From positions 1-42,713 of the forward strand of contig JAGOAA010000019.1 in NCBI GenBank assembly GCA_017984215.1: a stretch of DNA of 42,713 bases, given 5' to 3'. The notes beneath the pieces are model-generated. The model was not told where the DNA came from. It did not search any database and was given only the letters and a program-made list of their open reading frames with translations. This document shows, in pieces, positions 30,916 to 38,955 of the stretch. Numbering within the stretch: position 1 is the first letter of the stretch; every line of letters begins with the position of its first letter. The position numbers and the translations under genes are program-made. This DNA is from Cytophagaceae bacterium. Its GTDB lineage: Bacteria; Bacteroidota; Bacteroidia; Cytophagales; Spirosomataceae.

Positions 30916-32503
30916 GAAAATTTTCGCACTACTTCTGTTAACTGCCTTCTCTGGCATGGCGCAAAATACCTATAACCTGATTCCATTACCCAAAGAAGTC
31001 CTACCTGCGAAGGGCCAATTTGTTGTCAAAAATTCAACGAGCATCGGGTTTTCGCATGTTGAATTTGCTCCGGTGGCTAATTTACTTCAGGAATATTTAC
31101 AACGAGCGAGTACCTTCCCGATCAGCGCAAAAGCATCGAAATCTGGCTCGATCCAATTTTCGCAAAATGGCTCATTGGGCGAAGAAGCTTACACACTTCA
31201 AATTAGTTCGAAGAAAATCGACATTCAGGCGAAAACTGGAAAGGGTGCATTTTATGCGTTGCAAACCTTATTGCAATTAATGCCCGCACAAATTTATGCG
31301 GGAGCTAAAATCGCGGGAAATATTTCCATCTCCAATGTGTTGATCAAAGATGAGCCTCGGTTTTCTTACCGTGGTTTGATGCTTGATGTAGGTCGTTATT
31401 ATTACCCAGTGGAATCGGTCAAACGTTTCATCGACTTAATGGCGATTTACAAAATGAATACCTTTCATTGGCATTTAACAGAAGATCAAGGATGGCGTAT
31501 CGAAATCAAAAAATATCCTTTGTTGACGTCCATTTCATCTATTCGAAAAGAAAGTATGTTGGGCCATTACAAGGACCAACAATATGATGGCAAACCGCAT
31601 GGTGGCTTTTATACGCAGCAAGAGGTGAAAGACATCGTTGCTTATGCAGCGAAAAAATACATTGACGTAATTCCTGAAATCGAGATGCCGGGACATTCGC
31701 AGGCTGTTTTGGCGGCTTATCCACAATTTGGAGCCAATAGCGATAAGCTGTATAAAGTCAAAACGAAGTGGGGCGTTTCGGAGGATGTATTGTTTCCGCG
31801 TGAAGAAACGTTTACATTTTTGGAAGATGTGCTGACGGAAGTAATGACTCTTTTTCCAAGTCAATACATCCACATTGGTGGGGACGAGTGCCCGAAAACA
31901 CAATGGAAAGAGAGTAAGTTCTGCCAAGATTTAATTAAAAAACTTGGCTTAAAAGATGAGCATGAATTACAGAGTTATTTCATTCGTCGAATCGATAAAT
32001 TTGTCACCTCTAAGGGCAAAAAATTATTGGGTTGGGATGAAATCTTGGAAGGTGGTCTTTCACCAAATGCGATGGTCATGTCTTGGCGAGGAACAAAGGG
32101 TGGGATCGAAGCTGCGAAGCAAAACCATGACGTTGTGATGTCACCGAATTCTTATTTCTATTTAGATTATTACCAGGCGGATCCGAAAACGGAGCCGCTC
32201 GCCATCGGTGGTTTGTTGCCATTAAGCAAAAGTTATTCGTTTGAGCCAAATCTTCCCGAGTTAACAGCTGAAGAAGCGAAGCATGTGGTGGGTATTCAGG
32301 CCAATGTTTGGACGGAATACATAAGTAATATCAACTATGCGGAATACATGACTTATCCGCGGGCATTAGCACTCTCTGAAGTATCCTGGTCGGCCAAAGA
32401 ATCGAAGAATTATGCCGACTTCAAAAAGCGCTTAACGGGACATTTGCCTGCGATGGATGCGCTGAAAATTAACTATTCGAAAGCATTTTTAAGCCAGCCA
32501 TAG
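30914..32503 (+). CDS. Exported GH20 beta-N-acetylhexosaminidase
   Basis: The enzyme removes terminal N-acetylglucosamine or N-acetylgalactosamine from glycans. The 529-residue product has a signal peptide (MKIFALLLLTAFSGMAQ), a GH20b N-terminal domain (about residues 20-140) and a TIM barrel with YRGLMLDVGRYYYP, FHWHLTEDQGWRIEIKKYP and the catalytic pair Asp-Glu around residue 322 in HIGGDECPKTQW. The Tyr and Trp of the sugar pocket appear in ANVWTEYISN. It probably works in the periplasm. It lies 54 bases after the VOC gene and may have its own promoter. It fits the glycan-degrading character of the window. Confidence 0.94.
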   Translation: MKIFALLLLTAFSGMAQNTYNLIPLPKEVLPAKGQFVVKNSTSIGFSHVEFAPVANLLQEYLQRASTFPISAKASKSGSIQFSQNGSLGEEAYTLQISSKKIDIQAKTGKGAFYALQTLLQLMPAQIYAGAKIAGNISISNVLIKDEPRFSYRGLMLDVGRYYYPVESVKRFIDLMAIYKMNTFHWHLTEDQGWRIEIKKYPLLTSISSIRKESMLGHYKDQQYDGKPHGGFYTQQEVKDIVAYAAKKYIDVIPEIEMPGHSQAVLAAYPQFGANSDKLYKVKTKWGVSEDVLFPREETFTFLEDVLTEVMTLFPSQYIHIGGDECPKTQWKESKFCQDLIKKLGLKDEHELQSYFIRRIDKFVTSKGKKLLGWDEILEGGLSPNAMVMSWRGTKGGIEAAKQNHDVVMSPNSYFYLDYYQADPKTEPLAIGGLLPLSKSYSFEPNLPELTAEEAKHVVGIQANVWTEYISNINYAEYMTYPRALALSEVSWSAKESKNYADFKKRLTGHLPAMDALKINYSKAFLSQP

Positions 32504-32524
32504 ATTCCAAAATAATCAAATTAC

Positions 32525-33067
32525 ATGGTGGATAAACAAGCGATCATTAAAAGACTTACTGAAAATCATCAGGAATTTGTAGCCTGTATTGAACGACTTC
32601 CCGCGGAGGAATTCAATAAAAGTCAAAACGATAAATGGACGGCGGGCCAACAGCTAGAACACATTTATCTTTCTGTGAAGCCGGTTAATTTAGCATTTAA
32701 GTTACCCACGTTTTTGTTGAAGCTTATTTGGGGAAAGGCGAATCGAGCAAGTAGAAATTACGATGAATTAATCGAGCGATATCATGCCAAATTAGCCAAT
32801 GGAAGTAAAGCCACAGGTCCTTTTGTTCCCAAAAACGTGGACCTAAAAAAAGGCCAAGAACTTAAAGCAAACCTGAAAAATGTTGTGTCAAAATTATGTT
32901 TGTCGCTGGATACCTATTCAGAAGTAGAGCTCGATCAATACATTTTGCCACATCCCTTGTTGGGGAAGCTCACCTTACGTGAAATGCTCTTTTTTACGAT
33001 TTACCACGTGAAACACCATGAAAACCTCATCATAAATCAGGTGTCCGAGCGTCCATTTCAAAAGTAA
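32525..33067 (+). CDS. DinB family protein
   Basis: The 180-residue product is a four-helix DinB-like bundle. The first metal His lies in WTAGQQLEHIYLSV (about residue 46) and the other pair in FFTIYHVKHHENLI near residue 165. Such proteins are typically thiol S-transferases (bacillithiol-type) or unassigned metal-binding enzymes. It is cytoplasmic. It begins 21 bases behind the GH20 gene, so it may belong to the same transcript, without an obvious link in function. It ends 18 bases from the convergent membrane protein gene. Confidence 0.85.
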   Translation: MVDKQAIIKRLTENHQEFVACIERLPAEEFNKSQNDKWTAGQQLEHIYLSVKPVNLAFKLPTFLLKLIWGKANRASRNYDELIERYHAKLANGSKATGPFVPKNVDLKKGQELKANLKNVVSKLCLSLDTYSEVELDQYILPHPLLGKLTLREMLFFTIYHVKHHENLIINQVSERPFQK

Positions 33068-33085
33068 CATCCAACCGGTCGTTAA

Positions 33086-33433
33086 TTATATTTTTTCAAC
33101 TACAATTAATTTCCAAACACTCACGGCATGAAATGCCGCAATAAACAGATTGCTAATGATCACCGGATTCGTCAGCGTACCTACCATCATGGGGCTAAGC
33201 ACTTTGTATACAATTTGTACCATAAGGAGTGCCATGACCATTTTGGCATCAAATTTAACTAAGAGAACAGCAGAGAAAATGAGGATTGTCAAATAAATCG
33301 CCAACAAAATTCCCCGTGCAGGCGTTTCGATGCCATAGGAATCAACGGCCCAATTGGCATTTAGGAGAATTCCCGAACATACGGGAATGAGCACAAGGAT
33401 ATTAAGAATGAGCGAAAGTTTAGGGAAAAGCAT
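33086..33433 (-). CDS. Small integral membrane protein of unknown function
   Basis: The 115-residue product has four predicted membrane helices: about residues 6-25, 40-60, 66-82 and 90-110. It carries few charged residues. I do not recognise a named family, although four-helix proteins of this size are common in Bacteroidota. It begins five bases after the VOC gene ends and is the last gene of a seven-gene minus-strand run. No function is assigned. Confidence 0.7.
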   Translation of the reverse strand: MLFPKLSLILNILVLIPVCSGILLNANWAVDSYGIETPARGILLAIYLTILIFSAVLLVKFDAKMVMALLMVQIVYKVLSPMMVGTLTNPVIISNLFIAAFHAVSVWKLIVVEKI

Positions 33434-33438
33434 CGTAT

Positions 33439-33795
33439 TTATTGGGATAAAGCTTCGCCGAAGGTAAGTAAATTATGATCAGGATCTAGCAAACTAAACT
33501 CTTGCTGACCCCAAGGTTTACTGGCCAAGGGACCGTTTGGGTGTATGGAAATATTGTTGGCCAAGAAACCCCGATAAAGTGCTGCAATCGCATTTGTTCG
33601 GATATAAACTTGACCATAATTTTCCAAAGGATTCAAGGCCGGAAATTCAAAAAAATGGATTTCGATTTCGTCCTTTTTAAGCAATAAATAATCACCGTAA
33701 TCGGCGAGTTCTTCAAAACCCAAACCTTCCAAGTAGAACGCTTGGGTCTTACATTTATCACGCATGGGAAGTTTGGGAATTATCGTATTTAACAT
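33439..33795 (-). CDS. VOC family (bleomycin-resistance-like) protein
   Basis: The 118-residue product has IIPKLPMRDKCKTQAFYLEGLGF at the start and SLLDPDHNLLTFGE at the end, the two VOC modules, with YLLLKKDEIEIHFFEF between. The pattern PMRDK-AFY and DPDHNLLTF matches bleomycin-resistance-type proteins, which bind drugs or small hydrophobic ligands as dimers. There is no direct evidence of drug binding here. It lies 11 bases after the NTF2-like gene and five before the membrane protein gene. It is the third VOC gene in the window. Confidence 0.85.
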   Translation of the reverse strand: MLNTIIPKLPMRDKCKTQAFYLEGLGFEELADYGDYLLLKKDEIEIHFFEFPALNPLENYGQVYIRTNAIAALYRGFLANNISIHPNGPLASKPWGQQEFSLLDPDHNLLTFGEALSQ

Positions 33796-33806
33796 AAGGG
33801 CTTTAA

Positions 33807-34280
33807 TTAATGATCATAACTTACGACTCTTGAAATTTTCCAAGTTCCGTTTTCATTTTTCCAAATCATCAGAAATTTGAACGTCCCCACTTCAAGTTGG
33901 CCATTCTCCATATGCTTAAACTGATGCTTGCCTATTTCAATCGCTCCAAAATCCTGAATTGGATGGACCTCTAAGCTACCTTCCACGAGATTCCTTTTTA
34001 GGTCATAGTCTTTGTTGAAAATTTCTTGAAAGTTGGTGAATACCTTTTCATATCCCATTAAACCCCCATTATCTTGATACCATTCTAAATCTGTTGTGAA
34101 ATACGTCTTCAGTAACTCCAAATTTTTGGAATTATAGGCCTCGAACATCGCACGATCGAGTTGGGCAATTTTATCAAACAGCGCCTTTTCGGTCAACGCT
34201 ACCTTTTTTTCGTTCGTGTTTTGAGCGAATGCGCTCGAACATATACAAAGGCTGAATAGGAGTAATAGGAGTGTTTTCAT
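33807..34280 (-). CDS. Secreted NTF2-like (DUF4440) protein
   Basis: The 157-residue product has a signal peptide (MKTLLLLLFSLCICSSAFAQ) and an NTF2-like domain with LFDKIAQLDRAMFEAYNSKN, YFTTDLEWYQDNGGLMGYEK and a final strand TFKFLMIWKNENGTWKISRVVSYDH. It is distantly related to the tandem pair at the left edge of the window but clearly diverged. Secreted DUF4440 proteins are abundant in Bacteroidota and mostly unassigned. It follows the hypothetical exported gene at 34308 by 27 bases in the same direction. Confidence 0.82.
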   Translation of the reverse strand: MKTLLLLLFSLCICSSAFAQNTNEKKVALTEKALFDKIAQLDRAMFEAYNSKNLELLKTYFTTDLEWYQDNGGLMGYEKVFTNFQEIFNKDYDLKRNLVEGSLEVHPIQDFGAIEIGKHQFKHMENGQLEVGTFKFLMIWKNENGTWKISRVVSYDH

Positions 34281-34307
34281 TACGTAAAAGTGGTTTGGAA
34301 GAACAAC

Positions 34308-34826
34308 TTAACAACCGCCCTGATTGGCTTTGCGCTTGAAAATAAATTTTTGCTCTTTAGTTACAAAGCTCGCCGTTAAAATGGGATAGGCGTATTTGGG
34401 AGCCTTCGAAACATGATGGCTCTTGATGCTGATTTTGTCATTCACTTGCAGGCCACGCAATTCATCAAATTCTTTGTTGGCCTCATCGCCAAAAGCGAGC
34501 ATGTATTCCGCCCCATCAATGTTAACCATGAAACCATATCCAACGCGAGAGCCTTCGGGCAAACTGAGCGAAGTAACGACACCTTCCATGGAGGCATTTC
34601 CTCGAATCGCCCGATTAATTTTTACCGCACCGGCGTGTACCTTTTTACCCGTAGGCGATGATTCCCACAATTGGAATTCGACCCCGGCAGGAGATGCTTG
34701 CCAACTTTTGAAGCTGGCCTTATTTTCCGCAACAGTTGCAGACTTGCTAGGCTTTTCAGGACTAGTATAAAACAATCCGCTTATCCCGGCAAGTGAAAGA
34801 AATAAGGCGTACATCAATATTTTCAT
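34308..34826 (-). CDS. Exported or membrane-anchored hypothetical protein
   Basis: The 172-residue product starts with a hydrophobic segment (MKILMYALFLSLAGISGLFY) that is either a signal peptide or an anchor. The body is rich in beta sequence, with PTGKKVHAGAVKINRAIRGN, GVVTSLSLPEGSRVGYGFMV and LQVNDKISIKSHHVSKAPKY, and a basic tail KRKANQGGC. The pattern hints at an OB-like fold but I recognise no family. The ATG at 34826 is chosen by the hydrophobic segment. AACCTAT lies 15 bases upstream. It is in the same run as the genes on both sides. Confidence 0.6.
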   Translation of the reverse strand: MKILMYALFLSLAGISGLFYTSPEKPSKSATVAENKASFKSWQASPAGVEFQLWESSPTGKKVHAGAVKINRAIRGNASMEGVVTSLSLPEGSRVGYGFMVNIDGAEYMLAFGDEANKEFDELRGLQVNDKISIKSHHVSKAPKYAYPILTASFVTKEQKFIFKRKANQGGC

Positions 34827-34910
34827 GATTCGTTGGTCCGTATAGGTTGACAATATACCGCTAAATTTAGCAGATACAATACGCGCAAGTCGACGTTGCA
34901 CATGTTCAAA

Positions 34911-35573
34911 TTAACTATTTTTTGCCTTTAAATGTTGATAGAGTCTTTCCAATGTTGCTTTTTGCGCACATAGTTGGGCCCCTTGAATACGCGCTTTTTT
35001 GGCATTCCACAATTCCGGAACGGAAACTTTTCCTTTGGCAAGTGAATACATCCACCACAAATCGATGAAGTTTAAGAATAAATTCAGTTGATAAAAAAGA
35101 GATGCTTTTTCGATTTGGAAACCTAATTTGGCTAATGTCCTTTCGTTGAAAAAATAGGAGGTTCCCACAATTGTCACCGACTCGGAAATCTGTTTGTTTT
35201 CAATCTTGGCGATGAGGTTTAACAGTCCTTCCACGTGGTACATGAGCGTCGTGTTTCTCAAATCAATCCCGGGTTTTACCTGTCGCAGGACGAATAAATA
35301 GTCAAAACTCGTTCCGCTATGTAGGTCTATTTGCTGCTCATTCGCCATGTAGCCCAAAAGCATCGGCGAATAATAGGTGTAGCCTCCCGTGAGTGTAAAA
35401 AGGGGCGTATATAGAAATTGGCTAACGGGAACATACAAAACAAAAGCTGCGTAAAAGCCTGGATTTGTGGAACCTTTTTCGATGATGAAAACCGCAAGCA
35501 GCAAACCCGCGATTAGCAATAGCATGGATTCAATCCAAAGGAGGGCTTTCGGCTGTTTATAAAAATCATTCAT
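34911..35573 (-). CDS. Membrane protein of unknown function
   Basis: The 220-residue product has two membrane helices near the N-terminus (about residues 10-30 and 38-60), a polar middle part, and a weaker hydrophobic stretch around YQLNLFLNFIDLWWMYSLAKG near residue 165. The C-terminus is basic and helical (ARIQGAQLCAQKATLERLYQ). I do not recognise it. It starts two bases after the small GIALAFDPF-family gene, so the two are closely coupled. The tyrosine-rich stretch GGYTYYSPMLLGYM is unusual. Confidence 0.6.
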   Translation of the reverse strand: MNDFYKQPKALLWIESMLLLIAGLLLAVFIIEKGSTNPGFYAAFVLYVPVSQFLYTPLFTLTGGYTYYSPMLLGYMANEQQIDLHSGTSFDYLFVLRQVKPGIDLRNTTLMYHVEGLLNLIAKIENKQISESVTIVGTSYFFNERTLAKLGFQIEKASLFYQLNLFLNFIDLWWMYSLAKGKVSVPELWNAKKARIQGAQLCAQKATLERLYQHLKAKNS

Positions 35574-35575
35574 GC

Positions 35576-35815
35576 CTAGGCGAGTAAATTGAAAATCTCA
35601 ATAAACACGAGTCCGAACACGATCGCGAGATGAACTAGTAGGGTCATTTTCTGCCAAACGGGTCGGTCGGCCCAGGGCTGCTCAGGATTAAACGGATCGA
35701 AGGCAAGAGCAATTCCGAGCGGAACCAACGCTTGCCCAATGGACTTTTCAATCAAATAAGACACCCCTAAAATAACTAAAACGAGGTAGATGTACTTCGT
35801 GAATTTTGACTTCAT
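35576..35815 (-). CDS. Small membrane protein, GIALAFDPF family
   Basis: The 79-residue product has two membrane helices with LGIALAFDPFNPEQPWADRP between them, then WQKMTLLVHLAIVFGLV. It matches the 93-residue protein of the inositol operon at 7814-8095 over most of its length. It lies between a membrane-anchored XRE regulator and a two-helix membrane protein, with gaps of 11 and two bases. Conservation of a proline, aspartate and tryptophan-rich loop between helices suggests a defined interaction or small-ligand role, but no function is known. Confidence 0.75.
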   Translation of the reverse strand: MKSKFTKYIYLVLVILGVSYLIEKSIGQALVPLGIALAFDPFNPEQPWADRPVWQKMTLLVHLAIVFGLVFIEIFNLLA

Positions 35816-35826
35816 CCTGATACGTT

Positions 35827-36207
35827 TTACTTGCTATTCCAGCCATCGATAAAGCCGGCCTTGATTGCTTCGTAATTTGAAAATAAGAAGCTAATCACAA
35901 TAAGCCAAAGAATGATCTTCCAATTATTTTTGATGAGTGTTTTTATGTCGGCAATAAACTGATTCATATCGGTAATTTTAAGCGTGACATTAAACTCGTA
36001 GGGCTTGGCGTCAGTCGTTTTTTTAAACTCGGAAAAATCTGTTTTTAAAACCCTTTCCATTTCTTTCAACGAATGAAGGCTCGGTTTTACCTCATTGTTC
36101 TCAATCCGCTGAATGGTTCTGAGCGTTAAGCCCGTCTGTTCAGCTAGTTCTTTTTGAGAAAAATTCAACTTTGTTCTAATCTCTTTTACGCTTGCGCCAA
36201 ATTCCAT
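35827..36207 (-). CDS. XRE-family regulator with C-terminal membrane anchor
   Basis: The 126-residue product has a complete helix-turn-helix of the XRE/Cro type (VKEIRTKLNFSQKELAEQ, GLTLRTIQRIENNEVKPS), a polar linker, and one membrane helix near the C-terminus (about residues 94-112, WKIILWLIVISFLF). It ends in IKAGFIDGWNSK. Membrane-tethered XRE proteins with such tails are common in Bacteroidota and may pass membrane signals to DNA. It is the first gene of the minus-strand run to 33086. The tail resembles that of the 93-residue protein at 7814. Start 36207 is used because the earlier codon at 36288 is a TTG. Confidence 0.85.
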   Translation of the reverse strand: MEFGASVKEIRTKLNFSQKELAEQTGLTLRTIQRIENNEVKPSLHSLKEMERVLKTDFSEFKKTTDAKPYEFNVTLKITDMNQFIADIKTLIKNNWKIILWLIVISFLFSNYEAIKAGFIDGWNSK

Positions 36208-36269
36208 ATACAAATATGCTCGTTCAAATTGGAAAATACCTTGACAAAAAGACGACATGTTGGCGTCAT

Positions 36270-36288
36270 TTGCCTGATTCAGAGGCAA
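36270..36288. repeat. Short inverted repeat in the divergent gap
   Basis: TTGCCT (36270-36275) and AGGCAA (36283-36288) form a six-base dyad in the 201-base gap between the XRE regulator and the esterase genes. It is a weak candidate operator. No full promoter can be assigned in the gap. Confidence 0.3.
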
Positions 36289-36376
36289 TAATACGAAAAG
36301 AACCCGCTTTTTTCCAAGGGGAAATCCCTCGATTCCGATAATTAGCCCCTAGGTAATGACAACAAAAACCTGATAT

Positions 36377-36404
36377 TTATTTTACCTTGTCGAACTAAAC
36401 CTAT
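36377..36404 (+). promoter_or_regulatory. Leader/promoter-like block before the esterase gene
   Basis: The block TTATTTTACCTTG followed by TCGAACTAAACCTAT holds AACCTAT at 36398-36404, five bases before the ATG. The first part nearly repeats the terminator arm at 1667-1690. Similar TTTAC...AACCTAT arrangements precede 26907 and 39969. Confidence 0.4.
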
Positions 36405-36408
36405 AAAA

Positions 36409-37332
36409 ATGATGAAAAAGCTATTGGTTGTCTTGCTAAGCTGTTTGACATTCACCACCATCGCCCAAGATGGAACAATTTATCCCTTAGAAACCCCTAA
36501 AGAGCCAAATGCCATTCCCTTAAACACCGGATCCGTGAAGGAGCAGCCCGCTCCAGAGACCTGGTTTCGTCAGTGGGGCGATCCAATGGCACGCAATATT
36601 TCAACGGCTACCTTAACCCCATTTTTTCCTGAAAAGGGCAAAGCTAACGGCACAGCAGTTATCGTTGCGCCGGGTGGAGGATACCGCTGGTTATCCTTGG
36701 GAAATGAAGGCTGGGAGGTCGCAGAAGCACTTGCAAAAAAAGGAATAAGCGCTTTCGTTTTAAAGTACAGACTGTTCCCTACGCCCGAAAAATTAGAAGA
36801 TTTTACGGCCTGGATGAACCGCCCACGTCCCGTTCCTGTAAAAACAGATAGTGCGGCAAAAAATACGAATCCCATGGCGCAAATGGATCTAGGCAATCAA
36901 CTACAAGATGCAGAAGCGGCCTATGCGATGATTCTAAAAAACGCTACCGCATGGGGCGTTGACACCAAGCGAATCGGAATGATTGGATTCTCCGCGGGTG
37001 CCGGTTTAACGATGCATGCAACACTGAATTCACAAACGATGAAATTGGCGTTTATTGGTCCTATATATGGCGGCATGGGTCCGGTAAAAGTACCTACAAA
37101 CGCTCCGCCGATGTTCAATGTCATTGCCTCGGATGACTTCTTATTTAATGGACAATTTGGGGTGGTGGATTCGTGGTTTAAGGCCGGCCGACCGGTTGAG
37201 TTTCATTTATACCAAAATGGCGGACACGGTTTTGGCCTAGGTAATCCGAATCGGACGAGCAATAAGTGGTTTGATGCCTTTGTGCATTGGTTGGATGTGA
37301 ATAAGTTTTTAGTAGCAGGAAAAGGGGAATAA
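36409..37332 (+). CDS. Exported alpha/beta hydrolase, acetylxylan-esterase-like
   Basis: The 307-residue product has a signal peptide (MMKKLLVVLLSCLTFTTIAQ), then a BD-FAE/dienelactone-type hydrolase core. The oxyanion region is VIVAPGGGYRWLSLGNEG, the nucleophile elbow MIGFSAGAGLT with the Ser, the acid in VIASDDFLF and the His in NGGHGFGLG. Complete triads of this type in exported Bacteroidota proteins deacetylate hemicellulose or other glycans. The substrate is inferred. It is followed six bases later by the M23 peptidase gene. The start has AACCTAT in its leader. Confidence 0.87.
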   Translation: MMKKLLVVLLSCLTFTTIAQDGTIYPLETPKEPNAIPLNTGSVKEQPAPETWFRQWGDPMARNISTATLTPFFPEKGKANGTAVIVAPGGGYRWLSLGNEGWEVAEALAKKGISAFVLKYRLFPTPEKLEDFTAWMNRPRPVPVKTDSAAKNTNPMAQMDLGNQLQDAEAAYAMILKNATAWGVDTKRIGMIGFSAGAGLTMHATLNSQTMKLAFIGPIYGGMGPVKVPTNAPPMFNVIASDDFLFNGQFGVVDSWFKAGRPVEFHLYQNGGHGFGLGNPNRTSNKWFDAFVHWLDVNKFLVAGKGE

Positions 37333-37337
37333 TACTT

Positions 37338-37955
37338 ATGATTGATCGCTTATTTACCATAGCATTAAGCCCATCCAATAGCATCGCGCTCGATCTCAGC
37401 GCCATGAATACGGAATTGAATTCCTCCGTTTATGGGAACACATCCGCCTTCTGTGAATATATCAACGAGAAATTAGCTGGCAAAATCGGCTTTGGGGGCT
37501 ATTTGGAGCATCGTGTTATCTACGAGTCCCATGAGAACTTCGCGACAGCCTCCGCCGATTTCCGAAATATCCACTTGGGTATGGATTTTTGGGCTGAAGC
37601 GGGTACTTCGGTTTTTGCACCCTTATCAGGCGTGGTACATAGCTTTCAGGTTAATCCGGGCTCTGGGAATTATGGGCCAACGATCATTTTATACCATCCC
37701 GAGGAAAATATCTACAGTTTATATGGGCATTTGGCAAGTTCGGATTTAGAAAGTCTGGAAGTTGGTATGCAGGTTACCGCAGGCCAAAAGCTTTGTCACT
37801 TAGGAAACCCGGATGAAAATGGAGGTTGGCCGCCTCACTTGCATTTCCAATTAATCCGTGATTTGCAGGGATTTCAGGGAGATTATCCGGGCGTTTGCTC
37901 GATGCGTGATGTAGCATTTTATGCCCAAAACTGTCCGGATCCGGCGCGTTTTTAA
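37338..37955 (+). CDS. M23 family metallopeptidase
   Basis: The 205-residue product has the LytM/M23 domain: HLGMDFWAEAGTSVFAPLSG with the HxxxD zinc pair, then YSLYGHLAS, and LGNPDENGGWPPHLHFQLI with the HxH motif. All active-site residues are present. M23 enzymes cut peptide bridges of peptidoglycan. No signal peptide is apparent, which is odd for a wall hydrolase, so it may be cytoplasmic and process another substrate; similar domains occur fused to class III aminotransferases. It begins six bases after the esterase gene. Confidence 0.88.
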   Translation: MIDRLFTIALSPSNSIALDLSAMNTELNSSVYGNTSAFCEYINEKLAGKIGFGGYLEHRVIYESHENFATASADFRNIHLGMDFWAEAGTSVFAPLSGVVHSFQVNPGSGNYGPTIILYHPEENIYSLYGHLASSDLESLEVGMQVTAGQKLCHLGNPDENGGWPPHLHFQLIRDLQGFQGDYPGVCSMRDVAFYAQNCPDPARF

Positions 37956-37959
37956 TAGG

Positions 37960-37976
37960 CCATCAGCGGTTGATGG
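37960..37976. terminator. Weak hairpin at the convergent gene ends
   Basis: CCATCA and TGATGG form a six-base stem with a five-base loop at the junction of the M23 gene and the minus-strand hypothetical gene. It has no clear T-run, so its role as a terminator is uncertain. Confidence 0.3.
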
Positions 37977-38322
37977 AACTGAGTTGGATGACACGTTTAA
38001 CATCTGAATCTTTCAAAACAAGATAGGGTTTCACACCTGTTGATTTAATGTCATTGCCCTTCATGGCAAAAGCCTCCTGTTTATTATCAGCAATGTAGAT
38101 CTCCGTGTTTACGGGCAAAGAATAGGATTTTATTTCGTTAGGCGCCAAATTACTTACACGTGTTTGCATTTTCCCATCCGGGGTGTAGATAATTAGCGAA
38201 AGATGGTAAACATCTTTGTAATCATTGGAAAAGCTAATGTTACTATTTTCTTGGGCCGAAGCCGAAAAGGCAAATAAAAATAAGGAAAGAATAAAGGCAA
38301 GTTTTTTCAAGGGAGGGAACAT
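37963..38322 (-). CDS. Small exported protein of unknown function
   Basis: The 119-residue product has a signal peptide (FPPLKKLAFILSLFLFAFSASAQ) and a small beta domain with YHLSLIIYTPDGKMQTRVSN, EIKSYSLPVNTEIYIADNKQ and VKRVIQLSSINR. It looks like a short immunoglobulin-like or beta-sandwich domain but I do not recognise a family. Start 38322 is preferred over an in-frame upstream ATG at 38358 since it heads the signal peptide. The gene converges on the M23 gene. Confidence 0.65.
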   Translation of the reverse strand: MFPPLKKLAFILSLFLFAFSASAQENSNISFSNDYKDVYHLSLIIYTPDGKMQTRVSNLAPNEIKSYSLPVNTEIYIADNKQEAFAMKGNDIKSTGVKPYLVLKDSDVKRVIQLSSINR

Positions 38323-38381
38323 TATTTGTAAAATGGAAACGAGTAACAGATCATTCAATGAACGCTTACACAGAGTACTAT

Positions 38382-38561
38382 CTAATTGGGCCTATTAATA
38401 AAATCAATGATGGCGCCTAAAGCAACTCCTAGGGCCAATCCCATTGCAATGTATTGAGAAGAATTAGCTGTATTTTTTCCAAGCGCAAATCCTAATGCAA
38501 CTCCGATTGCGGAGCCTACGGCGATTCCAGATCCGATGTTGGGGCTTTTGTTTTCTTTCAT
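38382..38561 (-). CDS. Small glycine-zipper membrane protein
   Basis: The 59-residue product has two hydrophobic, glycine-rich stretches (GSGIAVGSAIGVALGFALG and YIAMGLALGVALGAIIDFI) separated by a short polar loop. Regular glycine and alanine spacing is the mark of glycine-zipper transmembrane hairpins, which pack tightly in membranes. No signal peptide is apparent from the ATG at 38561. It is 39 bases behind the carboxymuconolactone decarboxylase-like gene. No function can be stated. Confidence 0.65.
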   Translation of the reverse strand: MKENKSPNIGSGIAVGSAIGVALGFALGKNTANSSQYIAMGLALGVALGAIIDFINRPN

Positions 38562-38600
38562 TTTGTATAAAGCACAATGGGTTGACACCAATTGATTACG

Positions 38601-38930
38601 TTATTTCTCTTGCTCAAACGCCTCTTTCGCAATCATAATGGCGGTCATCGCTTTAGGCCAACCAACATAAAAAGCTAAGTGGGTGATAACTTCTACCAGT
38701 TCGGCTTCCGTTAAGCCGTGCTCTTTGGCATAATTTAAATGAAATTTGAGTTGGTTGGAGTGCTCTCCCGCCACCAAAGCCGCAACGGTTATCAGGCTCC
38801 GCTCGCGTCTCGAAAGCGCCTTGCCTTCCCATACATCGCCAAATAATACGTTGTCTGTGTAACCCAAAAGTCTAGGGGCAAAATCACCTAACATTTTCTC
38901 TGCTGCAGATACTTCTTTTTCTTCGCTCAT
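38601..38930 (-). CDS. Carboxymuconolactone decarboxylase-like protein
   Basis: The 109-residue product has the helical CMD/AhpD fold: VWEGKALSRRERSLITVAALVAGEH, LKFHLNYAKEHGLTEAELVEVITHLAFYVGWPKA. Unlike AhpD it lacks the CxxC redox pair; the site reads AGEHSNQL, as in gamma-carboxymuconolactone decarboxylase-type members. It is probably a small cytoplasmic enzyme or adaptor. Its role is not clear because no aromatic catabolism genes are in the window. It has its own -7 box at 38955-38948, just upstream. Confidence 0.88.
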   Translation of the reverse strand: MSEEKEVSAAEKMLGDFAPRLLGYTDNVLFGDVWEGKALSRRERSLITVAALVAGEHSNQLKFHLNYAKEHGLTEAELVEVITHLAFYVGWPKAMTAIMIAKEAFEQEK

Positions 38931-38947
38931 TTTTTAATTCGTTTTAA

Positions 38948-38955
38948 CAAATATA
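38948..38955 (-). promoter_or_regulatory. -7 promoter box of the CMD-like gene
   Basis: The minus strand reads TATATTTG, an exact -7 match, giving a start near 38941, about 11 bases before the ATG at 38930. A 12-base repeat (AATTCGTTTTAA at 38936 and again at 38997) flanks it. The remaining gap to 39195 holds the candidate box at 39087. Confidence 0.5.
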
